Positions 28,807 to 37,235 of a DNA stretch of 42,554 nt are shown piece by piece. The stretch is taken from the NCBI RefSeq assembly GCF_028285745.1, contig NZ_JANQOP010000039.1:1-42554 (forward strand). The letters are read 5' to 3'. The notes beneath the pieces are model-generated. The model saw only the letters and a list, made by a program, of their open reading frames with translations. It had not been told where the DNA came from and did not search any database. This DNA comes from Acaryochloris sp. IP29b_bin.137. GTDB lineage: Bacteria; Cyanobacteriota; Cyanobacteriia; Thermosynechococcales; Thermosynechococcaceae. The position numbers and the translations under genes were made by a program. The number at the start of each line of letters is the position of its first letter. Within the stretch, counting starts at the first letter, position 1.

Positions 28807-30561
28807 TTAGAATGGGCTCACCACAATTGAAAAGAACAGCTGGCTGTCATCAAAGCCACTGTTTGCACCTTGTCCCACCGAGAGGATCGGAATTCCCCAA
28901 TCTAAACGAGCCGACATCAGATCAGACCACTGCCATCTCAATCCCAAACCGACAGCCGCTAAAGTCTCTTCCCTCCCTGGATTTGAGTTAGGGAGGGTGT
29001 AGCTCCATCCATGACCGATATCGAAGAAGGGAGCGAACTGCAGTAGTCCTTGTTGGTTGTTCCCAAACCGAACCAGGGGCAAACGATATTCTGCGGAACC
29101 AAATAATCCGTTATCAACGAGTAAGAGATTCTGGGGATACCCTCGAACACTATTCAGCCCCCCTAAACCGTACTGCTGCAGAGGGACTAATGGCCGATCG
29201 GCAAATTGAACCGTCGAACGCAATAGTAAGAGGTTGCTAGGCGCAAATTGCTTGACCCACTGTGCTTGTCCCCGCCAGAGGAAAAATCGGCCATCAGGTG
29301 CCGTTTGATTAATCGTGGCCAAGACATCTAACCCAATACCAAACTCAGATCGCAATGCGAGAACAGAATCATTCCCCCGTTGGGTCCACTCCTGGAATAA
29401 TCGCAGTTGAGAAACTTCGGTGCGGCCTTGATTATCTGCCCCCGGAGATAAAGGAAAGGGGAAGCCCAGTAAAGAGGTGTCACTTTCCTGGCGACCCAGC
29501 GTAATGCCTAATGCTAGCTCCTTCTGGGGCGTCAGGATAACGGGCTGGCGATAGGTCAAACTGATATCTCGTGACACTCCTTCGATATCTAGCTGATCGA
29601 AGGGTTCTTCCACAACTCGACTCCAAACCTGACTGAAACTTGCACCAATGGTGCCATTGCGAGCATTAATCGGAACGGTGTAGCTAAAGTCCAATTCATT
29701 GCTGCCATCCGTATTGGCATAACCCAGCCGAACGCCATCCCCAAATCCCAAGAGATTGGCTTCGCTAACCACAACTTGTCGTTGAAAGCTGCCAATACTC
29801 CCAGACCGTTGGTTATCTAAAACAAACTGCACATCAAACGTGGGAGCTTCTTCAACTTTCACCTGCAGGATGCTCAAACCTGGGCCTGAACCAGCGGTCA
29901 GTTCAGCAGATATATTACCGATAAGCGGATCGATCTGGAGCAACCGCATGGATTCCAATAACTCATTCACATTCAGGGGCGGTCCTGCTCCCAGGTTTAG
30001 ACGCTTACTGACGTAGCTAGATTTGAGATGTTTATTGCCGGAGACTTCGATATCCTCAAGTTGTCCTTCCACAACTTGTAACGTGACGATGCCGTTTTCA
30101 ATAACCTGATCGGCTGGAAGATAAGCACCTGAGGTGATGTAGCCCTTCTCAATATAGTATTGTGTCAGGGCCGAACGGGCTTCTAAAAGCTGTGAAAAAG
30201 GAACGGCATCTCCCGTAAACGGCTTGGTAACGCGCTCAATTTCTGCTTCACTGAAGACGGTATTCCCCGTCACACGATATTGGGTGACAGTGATAAAGGT
30301 AGGGTTATCTGGAGATTCGGGTTGGGGAACGGGCTGTGGCGGAGCGTTTAACAAGTCTTCCGAAGAAGGGAGTTTCTGAGGGACTTGAGGTGTAGGCTCA
30401 GGCAATGTTTCCGGTTCAATCCGATTGAAGTCAGGGGGGGGATTACTCGGGGAGATAGATTGTGCGGAAACACCCAGGGGGAGAGAGCAAAGTCCCCATA
30501 ATCCCAACAAAGTTCTGAGAAGGTGAAAGCGAAGGCGAAGAAAACGATATTCAGAAGCCAT
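28807..30561 (-). CDS. TpsB-type outer-membrane transporter (ShlB/FhaC/HecB family)
   Basis: A 584-residue outer-membrane beta-barrel of two-partner secretion systems, which exports a TpsA passenger. It has a cleavable signal peptide (about residues 1-34, ending VSA-QS), a Pro-rich linker (35-85), two POTRA domains (about 90-240, VTQYRVTGNTVFSEAEIERV and then VEGQLEDIEVSGNKHLKSSY), and a barrel whose L6 loop carries the VRGYP motif. It ends in Phe (VVSPF), as needed for Bam-dependent insertion. No passenger gene with a filamentous-haemagglutinin-type domain occurs in the window. In cyanobacteria related Omp85 proteins also act without a linked TpsA. Confidence 0.9.
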   Translation of the reverse strand: MASEYRFLRLRFHLLRTLLGLWGLCSLPLGVSAQSISPSNPPPDFNRIEPETLPEPTPQVPQKLPSSEDLLNAPPQPVPQPESPDNPTFITVTQYRVTGNTVFSEAEIERVTKPFTGDAVPFSQLLEARSALTQYYIEKGYITSGAYLPADQVIENGIVTLQVVEGQLEDIEVSGNKHLKSSYVSKRLNLGAGPPLNVNELLESMRLLQIDPLIGNISAELTAGSGPGLSILQVKVEEAPTFDVQFVLDNQRSGSIGSFQRQVVVSEANLLGFGDGVRLGYANTDGSNELDFSYTVPINARNGTIGASFSQVWSRVVEEPFDQLDIEGVSRDISLTYRQPVILTPQKELALGITLGRQESDTSLLGFPFPLSPGADNQGRTEVSQLRLFQEWTQRGNDSVLALRSEFGIGLDVLATINQTAPDGRFFLWRGQAQWVKQFAPSNLLLLRSTVQFADRPLVPLQQYGLGGLNSVRGYPQNLLLVDNGLFGSAEYRLPLVRFGNNQQGLLQFAPFFDIGHGWSYTLPNSNPGREETLAAVGLGLRWQWSDLMSARLDWGIPILSVGQGANSGFDDSQLFFSIVVSPF

Positions 30562-31049
30562 CTTTAAGGTTCATCAGTAACTGTCTTAGCTTAGGAATAG
30601 GGGAGTGATTCTAATTCGATTAAGCTCACTTTATCATCATGATGTCATCGAAAAAATACGCAATCCCTCAACAAAAATAAATTTTTCTAGTCAGCTTATT
30701 CACCTATCAATTCATAGGATCACTATCCTGTAAGGCCTTTAAGACATGAGGCTTACGTGGACTGTTCTTATTGGCATGAATTGCGTTTTAGCTCACACCC
30801 TATTCTCTCGGGTATACAAAAAGCTGGTTGCGACTATTGTCAATGGATAGCGTGAGACTCAGCAAAATGATGAGGCGTAAATTAGGAATTCTTCCGGTTA
30901 TTCTTTTTCTCTATTTTTCAATAAAAAATGGAGGGGAAAACCTATTGAATGTCAACCCGCTCCTTCAGTATTTGCAGATAAAGCTTCTAGAAATCAATTA
31001 GAGTGGGTAAGGGTGAGAAACCCATTTCAGCCTTGGTCGCTCCTACCTT
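30562..31049. other. Intergenic region between TpsB and sensor-kinase genes
   Basis: This 488-bp AT-rich stretch separates two divergent genes. A 34-codon frame at 30746-30850 (MRLTWTVLIGMN...) is open but unrecognised, with only TAAGG 12 nt upstream. No palindrome of note, tRNA or promoter pair was found. Confidence 0.4.
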
Positions 31050-32405
31050 ATGTTGTTGCCCGTTAGCATCGAATTTACCACCCTCTGTCAGACACAAGTG
31101 ACCTTGCTAATACAAAGCTTTCAAGTCAACATGGGTGCTGTTTATTTGTCCAAGGATTTGCCCGCTCGGCAGCAAGGCGAGCTAGTCCCCATCATTATTT
31201 ACCCTGAAGATCTTGCCCACGACCTACAGCCCGCTACCCTCCAACTTCCCGCCAGCGCCTCTGTCCCAATTATTCGTCCTTCCTCCATCTCTGCTGCAAG
31301 TCAGGCTGAAGTCCCTTCAGAGCTGGAACATAAGGAATATGGGCCAACGTTAGTGTCTCCCAACTCAACACTGGCGTTATCTCAAACTCAACGACTCGTG
31401 ATTCCCTTGATCCATGATGAAATGGTGTTGGGCTTGCTGGTCGTTGCCCGAGACCACCTTGCCTGGAGTGAGGGGGAACAATCTCAATTGCAGCAGATTG
31501 CTGATACCCTGGCGATCGCATGTATTTTGGACCAGCGATCGCAATGGCTAGCCAATTCTCAGTATCAGCAGCGCGCCCTGAAGTCGGAACAGCATCAGAC
31601 CCTTTCAAATCTGCTACATCAGTTCCGCAATCCCCTCACCGCTTTAAAAACCTTGGGCAAACTCCTCCAAAAGCGATTTAGTGAAGCGGATAACAATCGC
31701 AAGATTGCGGCCAGCATTGTGGAACAGAGCGATCGCTTAGAAGAGATGCTCCACCAGTTTGACGATGCCATCGATTTAGGGGAAGCTGCTATCGAACCTG
31801 GGGATGTGGACGCTTGGGTATCCACCCCTCCCCATTCTCCCCCCGCCCTCCCCCCTTCGTTACCGTTAGGGGAGGATGAGCTGCATCTACAACCTTGTCA
31901 GCTTATGGATATTCTCAGCCCCTTGATTCAATCAGCGGCGGGACGAGTCGATCAAAAGAAACTACAGCTAGCGGTTAGCATTCCCAAGGATTTGCCTCCT
32001 ATCCAAGCAGATGGAATGGCTCTGCGCGAGGTTTGTAGCAATCTGTTGGACAACGCTTTGAAATACACCCCTGCTGGGGGTGAGGTGTGTATGGCGGTCC
32101 ATCGCCAAGTCCCCGATAGCGGCCTCTCAGGACAATTATTGTTGATCAGTGATAGTGGACCGGGGATTCCCCAGACTGATTTAAATCGAGTGTTTGAGCG
32201 TGAATATCGCGGGGTACAGGCACAAACCGATATTCCTGGAACCGGTTTAGGGTTGGCCATTGCCAAAACCTTAGTAGAACAAATGCAGGGCGAAATTCAA
32301 GCCTTTAGTCCTCGCATTGATCAGCCCGATCAGTTGACTGGGGCTGCGCCAGGCAGCACATTCCTGGTGAGATTGCTGGAATCTGACGTCAAGATTCTAA
32401 CCTAA
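31050..32405 (+). CDS. Histidine kinase of the Hik2/CSK (chloroplast sensor kinase) type
   Basis: A soluble 451-residue sensor kinase. The N-terminal GAF-like domain (10-165) has no membrane segment and carries a Cys at 13 (FTTLCQTQVTLL). The dimerisation/phosphoacceptor helix has His190 in LLHQFRNPLTALKTLGKLL, an HQxRNPLTAL-type H-box characteristic of Hik2 and plant CSK as I remember them. The ATPase domain shows N-box LLDNALKYTP (Asn335), G1 DSGPGIP (368-374) and G2 GTGLGLAIAK (397-406). Hik2/CSK relays redox state of the photosynthetic chain to photosystem gene expression through an Fe-S cluster, with Cys near the N-terminus implicated. It is followed 83 bp later by an NhaP antiporter in the same direction. 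Assignment to the Hik2 group is likely but not proven here. Confidence 0.75.
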   Translation: MLLPVSIEFTTLCQTQVTLLIQSFQVNMGAVYLSKDLPARQQGELVPIIIYPEDLAHDLQPATLQLPASASVPIIRPSSISAASQAEVPSELEHKEYGPTLVSPNSTLALSQTQRLVIPLIHDEMVLGLLVVARDHLAWSEGEQSQLQQIADTLAIACILDQRSQWLANSQYQQRALKSEQHQTLSNLLHQFRNPLTALKTLGKLLQKRFSEADNNRKIAASIVEQSDRLEEMLHQFDDAIDLGEAAIEPGDVDAWVSTPPHSPPALPPSLPLGEDELHLQPCQLMDILSPLIQSAAGRVDQKKLQLAVSIPKDLPPIQADGMALREVCSNLLDNALKYTPAGGEVCMAVHRQVPDSGLSGQLLLISDSGPGIPQTDLNRVFEREYRGVQAQTDIPGTGLGLAIAKTLVEQMQGEIQAFSPRIDQPDQLTGAAPGSTFLVRLLESDVKILT

Positions 32406-32461
32406 GCAGGGTAGCCTATAAAGGGTTAATGAAGCGGGGTTATCCGCTCTCACTAGTCAAA

Positions 32462-32473
32462 ACAAACGTTTGT
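32462..32473. promoter_or_regulatory. Perfect 12-bp palindrome upstream of the antiporter gene
   Basis: ACAAACGTTTGT is a perfect dyad located 15 bp before the ATG of the Na+/H+ antiporter gene. Its position fits an operator that would block transcription or translation. No matching known regulator is assigned. Confidence 0.35.
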
Positions 32474-32488
32474 GGGGAATAGTACTGA

Positions 32489-34069
32489 ATGCTGTTGAGC
32501 AATCCAATGGTAGCTGAGGTGGCGATGGAAGCAGAGGATGCGATCGCAAATAATCTCAAGCAATTTTTGCTGGTGTTATCGGTCTCCTTAAGCGTTGCCA
32601 CGCTACCCCAGGTGTTTAGCTGGTTTCGGCAAATTCCCTATACGCTGCTGCTGGTGATTGTGGGCCTGTGCCTAGCCTTTGTCGATGTCCGCTTAGTAGA
32701 TTTGTCTCCAGAGCTGATTCTAGCCATCTTCTTACCGCCGCTCCTCTTTGAAGCGGCCTGGAATCTGAAATGGTCTGACCTCAAAAAAGATTTATTTCCC
32801 ATCTGTCTTTACGCCATTTTTGGTGTGGTGATCACCGTGGGTGGTGTCGCCTATGGCCTTAACCAATTTGCCGGCATTTCTCTTACCACCGCTCTGTTAA
32901 TTGGCGCTAGCTTATCAGCCACGGATCCGGTTTCCGTCATTGCCCTATTCCGGGAACTGGGGGCAGGCAAACGCCTTAAAACCCTGATGGAAGGGGAAAG
33001 CCTATTTAATGATGGTATGGCGGTTGTGGCCTTTAGCTTTCTGGTAGGCCTACCCCTGGGGGTAAGTACTTTTGAACCGTCGCAAGTCCTGGGACAACTA
33101 CTAGCCGTGATTGGCATTGGCATTGGTGTTGGTTCTCTGATTGGCTTTGGGATTTCCTACCTTACCCAACGCTTTGATTTACCCCTGGTGGAGCAGTCGC
33201 TGACCTTGGTGTCTGCCTACGGCACCTATTTGCTGACAGAAGACTTGGGCGGTTCTGGCGTCATTGGCGTGGTCACCACTGGCCTGGTGCTGGGCAACTT
33301 CGGTTCCCGAATTGGCATGAACCCCAGGACCCGCCTGATTGTCACAGAGTTTTGGGATTTTCTGGCCTTCTTTGTCAACTCCATCGTCTTTTTGCTAATT
33401 GGCGATCAGATTCGGTTTGCCATTTTAGGCGATAACTTGGGCACCATTGTCGTTACTATTTTGGGAATGCTGGTGACGCGGGCTGTCTCCATTTATGTTC
33501 TGGGGCTGTTTAGTAATGTCACCGCCAAGTCAGAGATCCCTATAAAAGATCAAACTGTTCTCTGGTGGGGAGGGCTAAGAGGATCTGTATCCATTGCCCT
33601 GGCCTTGAGTGTGCCTGCAGTGCTGGGTGAGCGGGAAGAGATTATCGCCACGGTGTTTGGCGTCGTGTTGTTTACATTGTTGGTCCAAGGGTTAACGACC
33701 AAGTTTTTGCTCCAAGGCCTGGGGTTGATTGGCGATCAGACACAACAGCAGGATTACATGGCTGCGATCGCACGTCGAGCAGCCCTCTCTCGGGTCTTGG
33801 ATTATCTAGAGAAAGGAGATTCCCGACCAGGGATTGAGCCAGAATTCTATCGGTATCAAACAGCCTTAGTTGAAGGACAGTTGGCTAAAATCGAATCCGA
33901 ACTGGACGAGATGCAAAAACAATATCCTCAGCTCAAGGAGTTCACCGCAGAGCAACTTAAAGAGGAGCTACTCGCGGTTGAAGCAGATACCTACGCCGAA
34001 TTTGTCCGAGCCGGTCGCCTCAATAAGGAGTTAGCCCCTTTTCTGGCTGAAGTGTTTATTCCAGAATAA
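32489..34069 (+). CDS. Na+/H+ antiporter, CPA1/NhaP family
   Basis: A 526-residue plasma-membrane antiporter exchanging Na+ (or K+) for protons. About 12 membrane segments span residues 22-425. The transport core shows FLPPLLFEAAW, SATDPVSVIALFREL (Thr145-Asp146) and EGESLFNDGMAVV (Asn174-Asp175), the TD and ND pair of the CPA1 antiporters, plus WWGGLRGSVSIALALSVP. A long cytoplasmic C-terminal tail (430-526) is predicted coiled (EGQLAKIESELDEMQKQYPQ), as in the Synechocystis NhaS1/NhaP type. Alternative starts occur at residues 7 and 13. The gene may be cotranscribed with the kinase gene; a 12-bp palindrome lies just upstream. Confidence 0.92.
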   Translation: MLLSNPMVAEVAMEAEDAIANNLKQFLLVLSVSLSVATLPQVFSWFRQIPYTLLLVIVGLCLAFVDVRLVDLSPELILAIFLPPLLFEAAWNLKWSDLKKDLFPICLYAIFGVVITVGGVAYGLNQFAGISLTTALLIGASLSATDPVSVIALFRELGAGKRLKTLMEGESLFNDGMAVVAFSFLVGLPLGVSTFEPSQVLGQLLAVIGIGIGVGSLIGFGISYLTQRFDLPLVEQSLTLVSAYGTYLLTEDLGGSGVIGVVTTGLVLGNFGSRIGMNPRTRLIVTEFWDFLAFFVNSIVFLLIGDQIRFAILGDNLGTIVVTILGMLVTRAVSIYVLGLFSNVTAKSEIPIKDQTVLWWGGLRGSVSIALALSVPAVLGEREEIIATVFGVVLFTLLVQGLTTKFLLQGLGLIGDQTQQQDYMAAIARRAALSRVLDYLEKGDSRPGIEPEFYRYQTALVEGQLAKIESELDEMQKQYPQLKEFTAEQLKEELLAVEADTYAEFVRAGRLNKELAPFLAEVFIPE

Positions 34070-34151
34070 TCAGGGCTCAGATGTAACGGAAAACAACGGT
34101 CTCTTAGCAAGACTCTCAAAGTTGAGTATCCTAGGCTAACAAGGTTCCTCA

Positions 34152-34733
34152 ATGTTTTTACTCGGTATTATGGCCAAAGATTCTGCCGAACTCATTCCAG
34201 TCAGCCAATTACAAGAACGCTATAACATTAAGCGTTCAGCTCTCTACAATCGTCTATCGGCACTGGAATTACAGCCCACAAAAGTGGGGCGGCGGGCCTT
34301 TGTGACCCCAGCCGATGTTGGGCGACTGGATGCTTTGGCCGATCATATTGAGGCTGGTGGAAATATCCATGATTTTGCAGAGCAAGCATCCAGCGTAGAC
34401 GCGAGCGCTTTGACCGTTACTGCTGAAGACAGCATGACTCCCGTGAATCCAAATGCGAACTTTGCCACTTTTTTAGATGCGTTTGCCTCTCGGCCAGAGC
34501 CTGTGCAAGCGCTGACGAATCGACTAGATTTACTAGAAAAAGCGGCAGCCCATGAGTGGTTGTTGCCAACATCGGACTTGTCAATGACCCTAGGATTGTC
34601 TCGGCGTTCAGTGGGCAAGTATCCAAAGTTTGAGCGGTATGGCTTTGTCTTTACCAAGGTGGGACAAATGGGAACCGAAACATCATGGCGGGTGCAGAAA
34701 GCAGCAAAACCCAAAAAGAAGTTTAAGCGTTAG
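34152..34733 (+). CDS. Helix-turn-helix DNA-binding protein with two HTH-like segments
   Basis: A 193-residue basic protein. Residues 15-60 resemble a MerR-like or replication-adaptor winged HTH: LIPVSQLQERYNIKRSALYN, then RLSALELQPTKVGRRAFV. Residues about 135-180 contain a second possible HTH, LPTSDLSMTLGLSRRSVGKY, followed by FTKVGQMGTETSWRV, a wing-like hairpin. The C-terminus is Lys-rich (KPKKKFKR). No ligand-binding or enzymatic domain is seen. The start at 34152 has AAGG 8 nt upstream; an internal ATG at residue 7 is possible. It lies 82 bp after the antiporter and 256 bp before the dynamin genes, so a link to either is not evident. Confidence 0.65.
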   Translation: MFLLGIMAKDSAELIPVSQLQERYNIKRSALYNRLSALELQPTKVGRRAFVTPADVGRLDALADHIEAGGNIHDFAEQASSVDASALTVTAEDSMTPVNPNANFATFLDAFASRPEPVQALTNRLDLLEKAAAHEWLLPTSDLSMTLGLSRRSVGKYPKFERYGFVFTKVGQMGTETSWRVQKAAKPKKKFKR

Positions 34734-34989
34734 AACCTAAATTTGCAGGCGTTAGGACGAGTAGGCACGCTACGAGATTGACCCCGCCTCCATCAGATGC
34801 CATTCAAGTATCATCTTCTCCCCTATATGGAAGAGCCATCACCGCCCATACTTCAAGATTTCAGCGATTTAGAGAGGCGTTCCTACAGTAGAACAACTGT
34901 CAGTTGCAGAACTTGATTCTCAAATACTATTCGATGGATTTTAAAGGGCAGATGGGTATGCTGGAAAAGCAGCCTACCTTCCTCACAAC

Positions 34990-37068
34990 ATGAGCAATAC
35001 CGTCGAAACCGCCAGCTTTCTGCAAGATTTAGATCGCATTTCTCAAATTCGTCAGGAAATTGCATCTCACCTGTCTAGCATTGCTGACACCTTAGAGGAT
35101 GCCGAACGTGCAGGGCAATCTGCCTCGGGATCATTGCAGCTTCAACAGGAAATTGAAGATGTCAGTATTGCCAGCCGCAATTTAAAGCAGGGGGTCTTCC
35201 GGCTTATGGTTCTGGGAGATATGAAGCGAGGAAAAAGCACTTTCCTGAACGCCCTGATTGGCGAGAATTTGCTGCCCAGTGATGTGAATCCCTGTACGGC
35301 GTTGCTGACCATCTTGAGATATGGTCCCGACAAGACCGTCACCATCCACTTCAATGATGGTAAATCCCCCGAACAAATTGATTTTGCTAGCTTCAAAGAT
35401 CGCTATACCATTGCCCCAGAAGAAGCAAAGCAACTGGAGGAACAAAAGCAGATTGCCTTTCCTGATGTCAGCCATGCCGTTGTCGAATATCCTCTCCCTT
35501 TACTGGAAAAAGGCGTTGAGATTGTTGATAGCCCTGGCTTAAACGATACGGAAGCAAGAAACGACCTGTCTTTAGGGTTTATTCAAAACTGTCATGCCAT
35601 CCTCTTTGTGCTGCGGGCCACCCAACCCTGCACCCTCGCTGAACGCCGCTATCTGGAGAACTACATCAAGGATCGGGGACTGTCAATCTTCTTCTTGATT
35701 AATGCTTGGGACCAAATTCAGGACAGTCTGATTGACCCCGATGATCCTGAAGAGCTAGAAGATGCCACCCGCAAACTCCATAAAGTCTTTCATGCCAATT
35801 TGGCAGAATACTGCCAGATCGATGGCTATGATCTCTATGAAGAACGGGTCTTTCCCATCTCAGCCTTGCAGGCCCTCCGCAAGCGAGTCAAAGACGCTGA
35901 CGCCAACTTAGAGGGGACAGGGTTTCCGGGCTTTTTATCGGCGCTGAATACCTTCCTCACCCAGGAGCGAGCCATTTCTGAATTGCGGCAAGCCCGAACC
36001 CTGGCGCGGCAAGCGTTCAGTCGAGTCCAGGATGCTACGTCTCGTCGCATTCCCCTTTTGGATCAGAGCGTTCAGGAACTAGAGCAACGCATTGAGTCCG
36101 TAGAACCGGAATTTGAAGACTTGCAAGAGATTGGTGAGCATTTTAAAGAAGATATTTATCGGATGCGTGATCAGCGATCGCGATCCATTGCCGATTCATT
36201 TCGTACCTATATATTCGATTTAGAAACCACCTTTGATCAAGACTTTCTGAAATATCAACCCCCCGATCTAGAGCTGCTGGATCTATTTAGCCAAGGGCGG
36301 CGCGAAGCCTTTAACGCGGCCTTCCAACAAGCCTTTCAGCAGTATGTCAACGATAAGTTTTTTGCCTGGAGTATCAAAGCCGAGCGCGATCTGAAAGCTG
36401 CTTTCGAAGAGCTATCCAGAAGCGCGGAGCAATACGGCAACTCCTACGCCAGAATTACCGATCGAATCACTGAGAAATTGACGGGGCAAAGTGTCCATGC
36501 TCGCGGTCCCCAGCGCCAATCAAATGACAATGTGCCTGGATGGGCCAAATGGGCAATGGGCTTGTTTTCCCTAGCTTCCGGGAATATTGGTGGGGCAGCA
36601 ATGGCCGTCACCGGGTTCGACTTCCAAAGCATTATGCTCAATTTCTTTACCTCCGCTGGCATTGCTCTTATTGCCTCATCGGTCTTTGGCATTATGTTGG
36701 GACCGATTACCTTTGCCCTAGTGGGATTAGGCATCGGCGCTTTGCAAGCGGATCATGCCCGCAAACAGCTCACCAAGGCCACGAAGGAAGAGTTTGTCAA
36801 ATGTCTGCCCCAAATCGCTCAAGAAAAATACCAGCCCATTTATAACTCAGTCCAAGATTGCTTTGATGCCTATAACCAAGAGGTGATGCAGCGTTTGCAA
36901 GAGGATATCCAATCCCGCAAACAAGAATTGGATAACTTATTAGAGCAGAAAAACTCTCGGGAGATTGATCGTCAAACAGAAGTTGCCCGTTTGGAAAACT
37001 TAGAGCAAGCAGTCTCTACGGACTGCGAGTTAATTGAAACGGCCTATCAAAATTTGCTAGCTGCATAA
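34990..37068 (+). CDS. Bacterial dynamin-like protein, BDLP1
   Basis: A 692-residue large GTPase that binds and remodels lipid membranes; very close in length and sequence to the structurally solved BDLP of Nostoc punctiforme (about 693 residues). The GTPase domain (about 66-310) has G1 GDMKRGKST (76-84), G2 Thr103 in PCTALLT, G3 DSPG (180-183) and G4 NAWD (238-241). It is followed by neck and trunk helices (310-510 and 600-690) with heptad-like charge patterns. A hydrophobic paddle (about 515-595: WAKWAMGLFSLASGN, GIALIASSVFGIMLGP) is the membrane-insertion element. It is followed 116 bp or more downstream by a second dynamin, so they probably act as a pair. No strong ribosome-binding site is visible at the ATG. 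Confidence 0.95.
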   Translation: MSNTVETASFLQDLDRISQIRQEIASHLSSIADTLEDAERAGQSASGSLQLQQEIEDVSIASRNLKQGVFRLMVLGDMKRGKSTFLNALIGENLLPSDVNPCTALLTILRYGPDKTVTIHFNDGKSPEQIDFASFKDRYTIAPEEAKQLEEQKQIAFPDVSHAVVEYPLPLLEKGVEIVDSPGLNDTEARNDLSLGFIQNCHAILFVLRATQPCTLAERRYLENYIKDRGLSIFFLINAWDQIQDSLIDPDDPEELEDATRKLHKVFHANLAEYCQIDGYDLYEERVFPISALQALRKRVKDADANLEGTGFPGFLSALNTFLTQERAISELRQARTLARQAFSRVQDATSRRIPLLDQSVQELEQRIESVEPEFEDLQEIGEHFKEDIYRMRDQRSRSIADSFRTYIFDLETTFDQDFLKYQPPDLELLDLFSQGRREAFNAAFQQAFQQYVNDKFFAWSIKAERDLKAAFEELSRSAEQYGNSYARITDRITEKLTGQSVHARGPQRQSNDNVPGWAKWAMGLFSLASGNIGGAAMAVTGFDFQSIMLNFFTSAGIALIASSVFGIMLGPITFALVGLGIGALQADHARKQLTKATKEEFVKCLPQIAQEKYQPIYNSVQDCFDAYNQEVMQRLQEDIQSRKQELDNLLEQKNSREIDRQTEVARLENLEQAVSTDCELIETAYQNLLAA

Positions 37069-37235
37069 AGCTGAAACTACTGCCTAAATTTATTTCTTCA
37101 TTTATGTTGGAAGAACAGGGGACGTCTTCCTCGTAATGAGGAGAGCGAGCGTCAATTAAGAGCGACTGGGCTTTTGCCTAAGATATGCAGCTCTGTGCAG
37201 GCAGTCTGAAGTTGAAATCAGGTCCATATTTGAAG

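Noticed and set aside
30746-30850. 34-codon frame in the TpsB-kinase gap
   Set aside because: No family resemblance and a poorly spaced ribosome-binding site; mentioned only within the intergenic entry.
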